Positions 1 through 8,605 are shown, numbered from the stretch's first letter. The stretch: DNA of 10,181 bases from Litoreibacter sp. (GCA_013042765.1 JABDPP010000360.1:1-10181), one strand, 5' to 3'. Made by a program: numbers and translations. Notes: generated from the sequence alone by a model not told the origin.

Positions 1-1899
1 ATCCGCCGCGACGACGCGCCGGCCAAGGGTCTGAACGTCGACCCGAGCAATGTGCTCACCCATTTCCGCGAGGCGACATGGGACGAAGCGCTGGACGTGG
101 CGGCAAATGGCATGAAAGGACGTGGTCGCGAGATCGCCGGCTTCGGATCGGCAAAATGCTCTAACGAAGAAGCTTACCTCTTCCAGAAGCTGATCCGTCA
201 GGGCTTCGGCCATAACAATGTCGATCACTGCACCCGGCTGTGCCACGCCTCTTCGGTCGCGGCTCTTCTGGAGAATGTCGGTTCGGGCGCCGTGACCGCG
301 ACCTTCAACGAGATCGAAAATGCGGATGTTGCGATCGTCATCGGGTCTAACCCGACGGAGAACCACCCTGTCGCTGCGACCTATTTCAAACAGTTCGCCA
401 AGCGCGGCGGCAAGCTGATCGTTATGGATCCGCGCGGGCAGGGGCTCAAGCGCCACGCAGAGCACATGCTGCAGTTCCGCCCGGGCGCCGACGTTTCCAT
501 GCTCAATGCGATCATGAACGTCATCGTGGAGGAAAACCTCTACGACCAGCAGTATATCGATGGCTTCACCGAGAACTGGGAAGCCATGAAGGCTCACCTG
601 GCGGAATTCACACCTGAGAAAATGGCGCCGGTCTGCGGTATCGAGGCAGAGACCCTGCGTGCCGTCGCCCGTGACTTCGCCACCGCCAAGGCCGGAATGA
701 TCTTCTGGGGTATGGGCATCAGCCAGCACATCCACGGCACCGACAATTCGCGCTGCCTGATTTCGCTGGCGTTGATGTGCGGCCACGTGGGTCGTCCGGG
801 TTCCGGCCTGCACCCGCTGCGTGGTCAAAACAACGTGCAGGGCGCGTCTGACGCGGGCCTGATCCCGATGTTCCTGCCCGACTACCAGAGCGTGACCGAC
901 GACGGCGTCCGCAGCGCCTTCACCGATGTCTGGGACTCCGGCGATTTCTCGAATGAGAAAGGTCTGACGGTCGTCGAGATCATGGACGCGATCCATGCAG
1001 GCAATATCAAGGGGATGTATATCCTCGGTGAGAACCCGGCCATGTCCGACCCGGATGTCGACCACGCGCGCGATGCACTGGCCAAGCTCGATCACCTCGT
1101 CGTTCAGGACATCTTCCTGACCGAAACGGCGAACTATGCCGACGTCATCCTTCCGGCCTCGGCCTGGGCGGAGAAGACCGGCACCGTGACCAACACCAAC
1201 CGGCAGGTCCAGATGGGCCGCCCTGCAGTGGCGCCTCCGGGTGAAGCCAAGGAAGACTGGTGGATCGAGGTTGAACTGGCCAAGCGGCTGGGCCTCGACT
1301 GGACCTACACTCATCCTTCCGAGATCTTTGCCGAGATGAAGCTCAACATGGGCAGCCTCGACAACATCACGTGGGAGCGGCTGGAAAAGAGCGCTGTGAC
1401 CTATCCGTCGCTTTCCGAGGATGATCCGGGTCAGCCGATCGTGTTCGGTGACGGCTTCCCGCGTGCGGGTGGTCGGGCCCGGTTCACGCCGGCCAGCATT
1501 ATTGCGCCGGACGAAACACCGGATACCGAATACCCGTTTGTTCTGATCACCGGGCGGCAGCTGGAGCATTGGCACACAGGCTCCATGACACGTCGCGCCA
1601 CTGTTCTGGACGCTGTTGAGCCGGAGGCAAACTGCTCGATGCATCCTCGGACCTTGCGCCGTCTTGGCGTCGAGCCGGGTGAGCGGGTGCGCCTGAGCAC
1701 GCGGCGCGGATCGGTTGAGGTTATGGTGCGCTCGGATCGTGCCGTTGCCGAAGACAACGTTTTCCTGCCATTCGCCTATGTGGAAGCCGCAGCGAATATC
1801 CTGACCAACGCGGCACTGGATCCCTACGGAAAAATCCCTGAGTTCAAGTTTTCCGCCGTACGGGTGGAAAAGCCGGCGGAGGCGGTGGCGGCCGAGTAA
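1..1899 (+). CDS. Formate dehydrogenase alpha (catalytic) subunit, 5'-truncated by the window edge
   Basis: This is the catalytic subunit of a molybdopterin formate dehydrogenase, which oxidises formate to CO2. The frame is open from base 1, so the GTG at 52 is internal and not a start; 632 residues are visible. Family members of this cytoplasmic type usually exceed 900 residues, so the N-terminal Fe-S domains probably lie upstream. The active-site pair is Cys-His at codons 241-246, in the context NNVDHCTRLCH; Cys sits where E. coli FdhF has selenocysteine (U140). The matching catalytic Arg is at 820-822 in PLRGQNNVQG. The Cys-Arg spacing of 193 residues equals U140 to R333 in FdhF. A C-terminal molydopterin-binding domain spans roughly codons 1480-1870, with the tail ALDPYGKIPEFKF. 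No accessory fdsD or fdhD-type gene follows directly. The setting suggests disposal of formate made by the oxalate genes downstream. The exact class (FdsA-like or Fdh1A-like) cannot be decided without the N-terminus. Confidence 0.95.
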   Translation: MRRDDAPAKGLNVDPSNVLTHFREATWDEALDVAANGMKGRGREIAGFGSAKCSNEEAYLFQKLIRQGFGHNNVDHCTRLCHASSVAALLENVGSGAVTATFNEIENADVAIVIGSNPTENHPVAATYFKQFAKRGGKLIVMDPRGQGLKRHAEHMLQFRPGADVSMLNAIMNVIVEENLYDQQYIDGFTENWEAMKAHLAEFTPEKMAPVCGIEAETLRAVARDFATAKAGMIFWGMGISQHIHGTDNSRCLISLALMCGHVGRPGSGLHPLRGQNNVQGASDAGLIPMFLPDYQSVTDDGVRSAFTDVWDSGDFSNEKGLTVVEIMDAIHAGNIKGMYILGENPAMSDPDVDHARDALAKLDHLVVQDIFLTETANYADVILPASAWAEKTGTVTNTNRQVQMGRPAVAPPGEAKEDWWIEVELAKRLGLDWTYTHPSEIFAEMKLNMGSLDNITWERLEKSAVTYPSLSEDDPGQPIVFGDGFPRAGGRARFTPASIIAPDETPDTEYPFVLITGRQLEHWHTGSMTRRATVLDAVEPEANCSMHPRTLRRLGVEPGERVRLSTRRGSVEVMVRSDRAVAEDNVFLPFAYVEAAANILTNAALDPYGKIPEFKFSAVRVEKPAEAVAAE

Positions 1900-1954
1900 G
1901 CCGTCCCGTTTGACGCTGTGAAAAACGAAGGAATCGTTGCGGAATATTTTTAGC

Positions 1955-1978
1955 TGGCGTATGGTATACCACACGCCA
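1955..1978. promoter_or_regulatory. 24-bp palindrome, probable GntR (FCD-type) operator upstream of the regulator gene
   Basis: The sequence is an inverted repeat with a perfect 10-bp core TGGTATACCA (1962-1971), flanked by TGGCGT on the left (1955-1960) and ACGCCA on the right (1973-1978). Only the symmetric pair 1961/1972 breaks the symmetry. Operators of FCD-subfamily GntR regulators typically have the form TGGTnnnACCA or TGGTATACCA, so autoregulation of the gene starting 36 bp downstream is likely. A weak promoter can be drawn across it: TTGCGG (1937-1942), a 17-bp spacer, then TATGGT (1960-1965). Binding would then block it. No second copy of the core was found in the other gaps of the window. 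Confidence 0.7.
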
Positions 1979-2013
1979 AATACCAAATCCGCATAGCGGA
2001 GACGGATGGACCG

Positions 2014-2718
2014 ATGAAGCTGACGCCGATCGTACAGACTACAACGCTAAAGGATCAGATCTATGCATCCTTGCGCGCTGCGATCGCGGATATGAACATC
2101 TATGGCGACGATCAGGAACTACGTCTCGATGAGCGGTCGATGGCCGAACAGCTGGGGATTTCACGTACGCCTCTTCGTGAGGCGCTGGCCCGGATCGAGA
2201 TGGAAGGACTGGTCGAGATTCAGCCGCGCAAGGGCGTCTATGTCGTCCGCAAGAGTCTCGACGAGATCCTTGAGATGATCGTCGCCTGGGCTGCACTGGA
2301 AAGCATGGCGGCGCGGCTTGCGGCCGAAGTGGCCACACCAGATCAGATCGAGGCCCTGCGCCGTCACGCCTCGCGCCACAGCGCCAGCGCGGCACGCGCC
2401 GATATCAGCGAATATTCCGATGCCAATATCAGGTTCCACCAGATGATCCTCGAGATGTCTGGCTGCTCGATCCTGGGCACGCTGGCGGATGGTCTGTTCG
2501 TACACATGCACGCTGTTCGTCGGCGCGCACTGGAAGAAAACGACCGGGCCTCGCGCTCGGTTGTTGATCATATGAGCATCATTGAGGCCATCGAGGCCCA
2601 TGATCCCGAATTGGCGGGCAGTCTTGTGCGCGAGCACACGATGAAACTGCACGCGCATGTGAAACGCGCCTGGGAGCGGCTTGAAGTCCAGTCCAGACAA
2701 AGAGATGGAAAGATCTAG
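2014..2718 (+). CDS. GntR-family transcriptional regulator, FCD subfamily
   Basis: A 234-residue regulator of the usual family length. Residues about 12-78 form the winged helix-turn-helix, with the recognition region MAEQLGISRTPLREAL (43-58) and the wing GLVEIQPRKGVYVV (65-78). Residues about 84-222 form the all-helical FCD ligand-binding domain. Probable metal or ligand positions are Asn138, His142 (in NIRFH), His186 (VVDH) and His208 (REH). Many family members have Asp where Asn138 lies. The ATG at 2014 is preceded by a loose purine-rich GGAG region (1998-2010). The gene ends 48 bp before oxc and runs in the same direction, so it probably controls the oxalate operon, itself included, through the palindrome at 1955-1978. 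The effector is unknown; oxalate, formate or a CoA ester are candidates by context only. Confidence 0.93.
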   Translation: MKLTPIVQTTTLKDQIYASLRAAIADMNIYGDDQELRLDERSMAEQLGISRTPLREALARIEMEGLVEIQPRKGVYVVRKSLDEILEMIVAWAALESMAARLAAEVATPDQIEALRRHASRHSASAARADISEYSDANIRFHQMILEMSGCSILGTLADGLFVHMHAVRRRALEENDRASRSVVDHMSIIEAIEAHDPELAGSLVREHTMKLHAHVKRAWERLEVQSRQRDGKI

Positions 2719-2766
2719 GCCGCCCCTGGGAAGTGATCTGGGACGGCAAGAATTGGGAGAAAGACT

Positions 2767-4536
2767 ATGACAGCAAGTGCAATGACTGCGGTAACAGAAG
2801 CCGAAAACGCGAATGTTGATGACCTGACGGACGGTTTTCACCTTCTGATCGACGCGTTGAAGATTAACGGAATCGAGACGATCTATAACGTGCCGGGTAT
2901 TCCTATCACCGACCTTGGCCGCTACGCGCAGGCGCAGGGTATGCGGGTGATCTCGTTTCGGCACGAACAGCACGCCGGCTATGCCGCTTCCGTGGCAGGG
3001 TTCCTCACCAAAATGCCGGGCGTCTGTATGACGGTGTCCGCACCAGGCTTCATGAACGGTCTCACTGCGCTTGCCAACGCGACCACGAACTGCTGGCCGA
3101 TGATCCTGATCTCCGGTTCTTCGGAGCGCGAGATCGTTGACCTCGCTCAGGGCGACTACGAGGAAATGGACCAGCTCGCCGTGGCGAAACCGTTCTGTAA
3201 AGCGGCATACCGCCTGAACTATGCTGAAGACATCGGCATCGCGGTTGCCCGCGCCATCCGCTCGGCTGTCTCCGGACGTCCGGGCGGTGTCTATCTTGAC
3301 ATTCCCGGAGCGATCCTGGGGCAAGTGATGAAAGCCGCGGAAGGCGAACGCTCTCTCGTCAAGGTTATCGATCCGGCGCAACGCCAGATCCCGGCACCTT
3401 CTGCGGTCGAACGTGCGATCGAAGTGATGAAAGGGGCAAAACGTCCTCTTATCGTCATCGGCAAGGGCGCGGCATATGACCAGTCCGACGATGTGATCCG
3501 CGAGCTTGTTGAAAAGTCAGGCTATCCCTTTCTGCCCATGTCGATGGCCAAGGGTCTACTTCCTGACACGCATCCGCAGTGTGCCTCCGCCGCACGGTCG
3601 TTGGTTCTCAAGGACTCTGACGTTGTGATTATGATGGGTGCGCGGATCAACTGGTTGCTCAGCCACGGCAAGGGTCGGCAATGGGGCGAGCCCGGATCTA
3701 AGCGCTTTGTGCAAATAGATATCGAAGCCGAGGAGATGGACAGCAATGTCGAAATCGCGGCTCCGCTGGTGGGTGATGTCGGTTCCTGCTGCGAGGCATT
3801 GCTCAAAGCCATGGATGGGGCCGGGATCGCACCACCCCAGAATTGGCTTGACCAGGTCCACACCAAGGCTCAGGGCAATATGGAAAAAATGGCGGCCCGC
3901 CTGCAAAACAACAATATCCCGATGGATTACCATGCGGCACTCGGTGTCATCAAACAGGCGATTTCCGACAATCCAGATACCATCCTCGTAAACGAGGGCG
4001 CCAACACGCTCGACCTCGCTCGCTCGATCGTCAACATCCACAAGCCGCGTCACAGGATCGATGTCGGAACGTGGGGCGTTATGGGAATCGGCATGGGCTC
4101 GGCTATCGCGGCTGCTGTCGAAACCGGCAAGCGCGTGCTCGCCGTCGAGGGTGACAGCGCATTCGGTTTCTGCGGCATGGAGATCGAAACGGTCTGCCGC
4201 TACAACTTGCCGATCTGTACCGTGATTTTCAACAATAACGGGATCTATCGCGGCGACGGCGAGAACTGGGGCGGCGGTGACGACCCGGCGACCACGGTGT
4301 TCGTAAAGGACGCCCGCTACGATCAGATGATGGAAGCGTTCGGCGGCGTTGGCGTCTGGGCGAAGACACCCGACGAACTGCGCCGTGCGGTCTATGAGGC
4401 TCTTGAATCCGGCAAGCCAACTCTGATCAACGCTGCCATCGATCCGGCCGCGGGCAAAGAAAGCGGCAATATCGGCAATCTCAACCCAAGCTCGGTCGTG
4501 GCTCAGGCACGGTACCCGCAGGCGAAAAAGATTTAA
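2767..4536 (+). CDS. oxc: Oxalyl-CoA decarboxylase (ThDP-dependent)
   Basis: Converts oxalyl-CoA to formyl-CoA and CO2 with thiamine diphosphate; cytoplasmic. The 589-residue protein has the three-domain layout of ThDP decarboxylases. The ThDP-activating Glu is Glu67 in [11 protein letters not shown]. Tyr131-Glu132 (DYEEMDQ) and Tyr494 ([10 protein letters not shown]) match Oxalobacter formigenes Oxc residues Tyr120, Glu121 and Tyr483, recalled from memory. All sit at a constant offset of 11, so there is a short N-terminal extension. The cofactor motif runs from GDS (462-464) to NNN (489-491). The C-terminal tail [13 protein letters not shown] resembles the substrate-closing loop of the family. 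A GGGAG ribosome site (2755-2759) lies 7 nt before the ATG. Acetolactate synthase or 2-hydroxyacyl-CoA lyase are distant relatives, but the CoA-type residues and the adjacent frc make Oxc the better call. Confidence 0.95.
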   Translation: MTASAMTAVTEAENANVDDLTDGFHLLIDALKINGIETIYNVPGIPITDLGRYAQAQGMRVISFRHEQHAGYAASVAGFLTKMPGVCMTVSAPGFMNGLTALANATTNCWPMILISGSSEREIVDLAQGDYEEMDQLAVAKPFCKAAYRLNYAEDIGIAVARAIRSAVSGRPGGVYLDIPGAILGQVMKAAEGERSLVKVIDPAQRQIPAPSAVERAIEVMKGAKRPLIVIGKGAAYDQSDDVIRELVEKSGYPFLPMSMAKGLLPDTHPQCASAARSLVLKDSDVVIMMGARINWLLSHGKGRQWGEPGSKRFVQIDIEAEEMDSNVEIAAPLVGDVGSCCEALLKAMDGAGIAPPQNWLDQVHTKAQGNMEKMAARLQNNNIPMDYHAALGVIKQAISDNPDTILVNEGANTLDLARSIVNIHKPRHRIDVGTWGVMGIGMGSAIAAAVETGKRVLAVEGDSAFGFCGMEIETVCRYNLPICTVIFNNNGIYRGDGENWGGGDDPATTVFVKDARYDQMMEAFGGVGVWAKTPDELRRAVYEALESGKPTLINAAIDPAAGKESGNIGNLNPSSVVAQARYPQAKKI

Positions 4537-4553
4537 GAGACAGGAATAGAATC

Positions 4554-5825
4554 ATGAAAGCACTTGAAGGCATCAAAGTTCTGGACTTCACGCATGTTCA
4601 GTCCGGTCCCACCTGCACCCAGCTTCTGGCCTGGTTTGGCGCGGATGTTCTTAAGGTGGAGCGCCCCGGCGTGGGCGACGCCACCCGTAAGCAGCTCGTC
4701 GACGTGCCCGGCGCAGACAGCCTCTATTTCACAATGCTGAACCACAACAAGCGGTCCATCGAGCTGAACTCGAAGAACGAGACCGGCAAAGAGGTTCTGA
4801 CCCGCCTGATCGAAGAATGCGACGTGATGGTGGAGAACTTCGCCCCCGGCGCGCTTGATCGCATGGGCTTCTCGTGGGAGCGGATCCAGGAGATCAACCC
4901 GCGCATGATCCTCGCGTCGATCAAGGGTTTCGGCCCGGGCAAATACGAGGATTGCAAGGTTTATGAGAACGTCGCGCAATGCGCTGGCGGCTCGGCCTCG
5001 ACCACGGGTTTCCGTGACGGTGTGCCGCTTGTCACCGGTGCCCAGATTGGCGACAGCGGCACCGGCCTGCACCTGTGCCTCGGCATCGTGACCGCCCTGT
5101 TCCACCGTGAGCAATCCGGCCGCGGCCAGAAGGTTTCGGCGGCGATGCAGGACGGGGTTCTGAACCTTTGCCGCGTGAAACTGCGCGACCAGCAGCGTCT
5201 CGATGCCGGCCCGCTCAAGGAATACAGCCAGTTCGGCGAAGGTGTCGCGTTCGGCGAAGCCACTCCGCGCGCCGGCAATGACAGCGGCGGCGGCCAGCCC
5301 GGCCGGATCCTGAAATGCAAGGGCTGGGAAACCGACCCGAACGCCTACACCTACTTCATCACTCAGGCGGCCGTCTGGACCTCGATCTGTGATGTCATCG
5401 GCATGGAAGAGTGGAAGACCAAGGATGGTTACGCCACCCCGCCGGAACGCCTCGATAAGCTGAACGAGATTTTTGGCCGGATCGAAGAGTGGACCATGAC
5501 CAAGACCAAATTCGAGGTCATGGATATCTGCAACCCGCTCAATATCCCCGTGGGTCCGATCCTCTCCACCAAGGAGATCATCGAGGATGATGGTCTGCGC
5601 GCAACCGGTACGATCGTCGATGTCGATCATCCAGAGCGCGGCCGCTACACCAGCGTTGGCTGCCCGATCAAGCTGAGCGACAGCCCGGTCGAAGTGGAGC
5701 GTTCCCCGCTGCTGGGAGAGCATACCGTCGAGATCCTGCAAGAGGTTCTCGGCTATGGCGGTGAAGATCTGGCCCGCGTCGTCTCCTCGGGGGCGGTGGG
5801 CGAAGTCAAAATCGCCGCAGAATAA
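4554..5825 (+). CDS. frc: Formyl-CoA:oxalate CoA-transferase (class III)
   Basis: Transfers CoA from formyl-CoA to oxalate, giving formate and oxalyl-CoA, and so feeds Oxc and recycles CoA. The 423-residue length fits the family (O. formigenes Frc has 428). The N-terminus [20 protein letters not shown] and the segment [17 protein letters not shown] (93-109) are typical of CaiB/BaiF-type transferases. The catalytic Asp, which forms the acyl anhydride, is Asp167 in IGDSGTG, close to Asp169 of the known enzyme. The mobile glycine loop appears as SGGGQP (244-249). O. formigenes Frc has GGGGQ there (from memory), so Ser replaces the first Gly. The gene begins 17 bp after oxc, with AGGA (4542-4545) as ribosome site, and is almost certainly co-transcribed. 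Other class III transferases look similar, but pairing with oxc supports this specificity. Confidence 0.94.
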   Translation: MKALEGIKVLDFTHVQSGPTCTQLLAWFGADVLKVERPGVGDATRKQLVDVPGADSLYFTMLNHNKRSIELNSKNETGKEVLTRLIEECDVMVENFAPGALDRMGFSWERIQEINPRMILASIKGFGPGKYEDCKVYENVAQCAGGSASTTGFRDGVPLVTGAQIGDSGTGLHLCLGIVTALFHREQSGRGQKVSAAMQDGVLNLCRVKLRDQQRLDAGPLKEYSQFGEGVAFGEATPRAGNDSGGGQPGRILKCKGWETDPNAYTYFITQAAVWTSICDVIGMEEWKTKDGYATPPERLDKLNEIFGRIEEWTMTKTKFEVMDICNPLNIPVGPILSTKEIIEDDGLRATGTIVDVDHPERGRYTSVGCPIKLSDSPVEVERSPLLGEHTVEILQEVLGYGGEDLARVVSSGAVGEVKIAAE

Positions 5826-5849
5826 CTAGAGAATGAGAGAGTACACATA

Positions 5850-6767
5850 ATGAAACTCATCGTGATGGGGCAACAGGCCTTCGGCAAAGACGTGCTGGCC
5901 AAACTACTGGATACGGGCACGGACGAGGTCGTTGCTGTCTATTGTGAGCCGGACCGCGAGGGCAAGCCGATTGACCCGATCAAGGAGCTTGCTCTTGAAA
6001 AGGGCCTGCCGGTCTACCAGCCTGCCCACTTCAATGATCAGGCCGATCTCGATCAGCTGGCGTCGTTTGATGCCGACCTGATGGTCATGGCCTTCGTGAA
6101 TGTCTTCGTGCCAGAAGCGGCGCGGGACCTCCCGAAAATGGGGTCGATCTGCTTCCACCCATCGCTGCTGCCGCTGCACCGCGGTCCGTCGGCGGTGAAC
6201 TGGCCGATCATCATGGGCAGCAAGAAATCGGGCTACTCGTGGTTTTATCCGACCGATGGCCTCGACGAGGGCGATGTCCTTCTGACATGGGAATGCGAGA
6301 TCGGTCCGGACGACACCGTGATCGACCTCTATTTCAAGAAGATCTACCCGTCCGCTGTCGACAGCGTCCTGAAGGTCTGTGACCTGTTCCGCTCCGGCAA
6401 CCCGCCGCATATTGAGCAGGATGAGAGCCTCGCCACTTACGAGCGCCGCTGCACAAAGAAACACGCCAAGATCGACTGGAACAAGCCGGTGGCGCAGGTC
6501 TACAACCTAATCCGCGGCACCAATCCCGCACCGGGGTCCTGGACCACGTTGAACGGCGACGAAGTGCAGGTTTACGACTCTTCTCGCGTGCCCGGCGACG
6601 GCATCTCCAGCAAGGTGATTGACATCTCCGAGGACGGCGTGACGGTGCAGTGCATCGGCGGCAGGGTCCTTGTGAAAAGGGTTAAGCCGGTGGGCGGCGC
6701 CAAGGTGTCCGCCACTGAATGGGCAAATGAAATCGGCCTGAAAGCCGGCGATCTTATCGGATCGTAA
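5850..6767 (+). CDS. Stand-alone formyltransferase / 10-formyl-THF hydrolase-like protein (ALDH1L1 N-domain type)
   Basis: A 305-residue protein with an N-terminal formyltransferase fold (about 1-200) and a Formyl_trans_C-like domain (about 205-300). The start MKLIVMGQQAFGKDV, the block HPSLLPLHRGPSAVNW (103-118), DGLDEGD (136-142), the DDTV segment and IRGTNPAPGSW align closely with the hydrolase domain of animal 10-formyl-THF dehydrogenase, as I remember that sequence. Catalytic His103 and Asp139 are 36 apart, as His106 and Asp142 are in the rat enzyme. The Asn two residues before this His in methionyl-tRNA formyltransferase is Cys101 here. The carrier and aldehyde dehydrogenase domains of ALDH1L1 are absent. 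Likely chemistry is hydrolysis of 10-formyl-THF to formate and THF, or formyl transfer to an unknown acceptor. It lies 24 bp after frc and 27 bp before fhs, so it belongs to the operon. It is unlikely to be the housekeeping tRNA enzyme. The exact reaction is unknown. Confidence 0.85.
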   Translation: MKLIVMGQQAFGKDVLAKLLDTGTDEVVAVYCEPDREGKPIDPIKELALEKGLPVYQPAHFNDQADLDQLASFDADLMVMAFVNVFVPEAARDLPKMGSICFHPSLLPLHRGPSAVNWPIIMGSKKSGYSWFYPTDGLDEGDVLLTWECEIGPDDTVIDLYFKKIYPSAVDSVLKVCDLFRSGNPPHIEQDESLATYERRCTKKHAKIDWNKPVAQVYNLIRGTNPAPGSWTTLNGDEVQVYDSSRVPGDGISSKVIDISEDGVTVQCIGGRVLVKRVKPVGGAKVSATEWANEIGLKAGDLIGS

Positions 6768-6794
6768 GAAAGACAGGACAGGGAATCCAAAGCG

Positions 6795-8471
6795 ATGACT
6801 TACAAAACAGACATTGAGATTGCGCGGGAAGCGTCAAAGCGGCCAATCCAGGAGATCGGGGCGAAGCTCGGGATCCCCGACAACGACCTTCTGCCCTTTG
6901 GTCATGACAAGGCGAAAGTGAGCGCTGAGTTCATCGCGGCCCAGAAGGGCAAGAAGGACGGTAAGCTGATCCTCGTTACGGCAATCAACCCAACCCCTGC
7001 GGGCGAGGGCAAGACAACCACGACGGTTGGTCTCGGCGATGGCCTGAACGCGATCGGCAAGAAAGCTGCGATCTGCATCCGCGAAGCGAGCCTCGGCCCG
7101 TGTTTCGGGATGAAAGGTGGCGCTGCCGGCGGCGGTTACGCCCAGGTCGTTCCGATGGAGGAAATGAACCTCCACTTCACCGGTGACTTCCACGCGATTA
7201 CCAGCGCGCACAACCTGCTGTCGGCGATGATCGACAACCACATCTACTGGGGCAACTCGCTCGAGATTGATGAGCGCCGCGTGACCTGGAAGCGGGTTCT
7301 CGACATGAACGACCGCGCCCTGCGCGATACCGTGACGAGCCTCGGCGGTGTGGCCAACGGCTTCCCGCGTCAGACCGGTTTCGACATCACGGTGGCTTCC
7401 GAAGTGATGGCGATCCTGTGCCTTGCAACCGACCTTGACGATCTCAAGCAGCGCCTGGGTGACATCATCGTGGCCTACCGCCGCGACCGCAGCCCGATCT
7501 ATTGCCGTGACATCAAGGCGGACGGTGCGATGACGGTTCTGTTGCAGCAGGCAATGCAGCCCAACCTCGTGCAGACGCTCGAGAACAACCCGGCTTTCGT
7601 GCATGGCGGCCCGTTCGCCAACATCGCGCATGGCTGTAACTCGGTTGTTGCAACCACGACGGCGCTGAAGCTGGCCGATTACGTGGTGACTGAAGCGGGC
7701 TTTGGCGCGGATCTCGGCGCTGAGAAGTTCATGAACATCAAGTGCCGCAAGGCCGGCCTTGCCCCCGATTGCGTCGTGCTCGTCGCAACGGTCCGGGCCA
7801 TGAAGATGAACGGCGGCGTCGCAAAGGCTGATCTCGGCGAAGAGAATGTCTCGGCGGTTGAGGCTGGCTGCTCCAACCTCGGGCGTCACATCGAGAACGT
7901 CAAAAGCTTCGGCGTTCCGGTTGTCGTGGGCATCAACCACTTCGTCACCGACACCGATGCCGAAGTGGAAGCGGTCAAGGCCTATGTCGAAAGCCAGGGC
8001 TCTGAAGCGATCCTGTGCAAACACTGGGCACACGGCTCCGAGGGGACCAAGGAACTGGCCACCCGCGTGGCGGAGATCGCAGAAAGCGGCGTGTCGAATT
8101 TCGCACCACTTTACGCCGATGAGCTGTCCCTGATGGACAAGATCGAGACCATCGCCAAGCGTATCTACCGCGCTGACGAAGTGCTCGCGGACAAGAAGAT
8201 CCGTGACCAGCTGCGGCAGTGGGAAGAGGCAGGCTACGGCAACCTCCCGGTGTGCATGGCGAAGACCCAATACAGCTTCTCAACCGATCCAAATCTGCGC
8301 GGTGCCCCGACAGGGCACAGCCTGCCGGTCCGCGAGGTCCGGCTGAGTGCCGGAGCGGGGTTTGTCGTAGTGGTCTGCGGTGAAATCATGACCATGCCTG
8401 GTCTGCCGCGTGTGCCATCGGCCGAAGCGATTATGTTGAATGATGACGGGCAGATAGAGGGCCTGTTCTAA
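6795..8471 (+). CDS. fhs: Formate-tetrahydrofolate ligase
   Basis: Joins formate to tetrahydrofolate at the cost of ATP, making 10-formyl-THF; cytoplasmic. The length of 558 residues is normal for the family. The P-loop TPAGEGKTT is at 67-75, followed by [20 protein letters not shown] (95-114), in which the Arg96 region is expected to handle formyl phosphate. Further family hallmarks are [20 protein letters not shown] and the C-terminal block with [16 protein letters not shown]. The gene follows the hydrolase-like gene by 27 bp, with ACAGGGA (6778-6784) as ribosome site. As last gene of the apparent oxalate operon it would take formate from Frc into the folate C1 pool, as an alternative to oxidation by the formate dehydrogenase. 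No truncation or missing core motif is visible. Confidence 0.97.
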   Translation: MTYKTDIEIAREASKRPIQEIGAKLGIPDNDLLPFGHDKAKVSAEFIAAQKGKKDGKLILVTAINPTPAGEGKTTTTVGLGDGLNAIGKKAAICIREASLGPCFGMKGGAAGGGYAQVVPMEEMNLHFTGDFHAITSAHNLLSAMIDNHIYWGNSLEIDERRVTWKRVLDMNDRALRDTVTSLGGVANGFPRQTGFDITVASEVMAILCLATDLDDLKQRLGDIIVAYRRDRSPIYCRDIKADGAMTVLLQQAMQPNLVQTLENNPAFVHGGPFANIAHGCNSVVATTTALKLADYVVTEAGFGADLGAEKFMNIKCRKAGLAPDCVVLVATVRAMKMNGGVAKADLGEENVSAVEAGCSNLGRHIENVKSFGVPVVVGINHFVTDTDAEVEAVKAYVESQGSEAILCKHWAHGSEGTKELATRVAEIAESGVSNFAPLYADELSLMDKIETIAKRIYRADEVLADKKIRDQLRQWEEAGYGNLPVCMAKTQYSFSTDPNLRGAPTGHSLPVREVRLSAGAGFVVVVCGEIMTMPGLPRVPSAEAIMLNDDGQIEGLF

Positions 8472-8483
8472 GAAAAAAGATAT

Positions 8484-8513
8484 CTCCGGGCGGTTGGTGA
8501 GGGCCGCCCGGGG
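8484..8513 (+). terminator. GC-rich stem-loop after fhs, candidate operon terminator
   Basis: The perfect 8-bp arms CCGGGCGG (8486-8493) and CCGCCCGG (8504-8511) enclose a 10-nt loop. A G-U and a C-G pair extend the stem to 10 bp. It starts 12 bp after the fhs stop. No T-run follows on the + strand, so it is not a classical intrinsic terminator for fhs. It could act with Rho, protect the mRNA 3' end, or belong to an attenuator-like arrangement with the repeat at 8537-8546. The A-run at 8473-8478 would give a T-run only for minus-strand transcription, where no gene is seen. Confidence 0.5.
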
Positions 8514-8564
8514 ACCGACTGCAAAGCCCCGTCAGAGGGCGGTTGGAAAACACAAAAACAATCT

Positions 8565-8592
8565 TTGACTGAACCGTGAGTTTGGCTAAGAT
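8565..8592 (+). promoter_or_regulatory. Probable sigma-70-type promoter of the universal stress protein gene
   Basis: TTGACT (8565-8570) and TAAGAT (8587-8592) are separated by 16 bp. The -35 matches the consensus in five of six positions and the -10 in four of six. Transcription would start near 8599. That lies before the ribosome site GGGAG (8606-8610) and the TTG at 8618, but after the in-frame GTG at 8576. The arrangement makes the downstream gene independent of the oxalate operon. Confidence 0.55.
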
Positions 8593-8605
8593 TTCAGACA
8601 GAAAT

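Noticed and set aside
241..243. Selenocysteine at the formate dehydrogenase active site
   Set aside because: The codon is TGC, so ordinary Cys is used and no recoding is needed.
1924..1951. An intrinsic terminator after formate dehydrogenase (AACGA/TCGTT hairpin, then TTTTT)
   Set aside because: The stem has only 5 pairs, and 8 nt separate it from the T-run, which is too weak and too distant to support.
2161..3381. A 406-residue minus-strand frame spanning gntR and oxc
   Set aside because: It crosses two well-supported genes and the gap between them, with no recognisable domain.
2767..4536. Reading the oxc gene as acetolactate synthase
   Set aside because: The residues matching Oxc Tyr120, Glu121 and Tyr483, and the adjacent CoA-transferase, favour oxalyl-CoA decarboxylase.
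4533..5741. A 402-residue open frame on the minus strand opposite frc
   Set aside because: It lies opposite a well-recognised gene, has no family resemblance or ribosome site, and is a usual by-product of GC-rich codon use.
6768..6794. A tetrahydrofolate riboswitch before fhs
   Set aside because: The gap is only 27 bp and holds nothing beyond a ribosome binding site.
6834..8270. A 478-residue open frame on the minus strand opposite fhs
   Set aside because: It mirrors fhs codons, shows a composition rich in His, Arg, Val and Asp typical of antisense frames, and matches no family I know.
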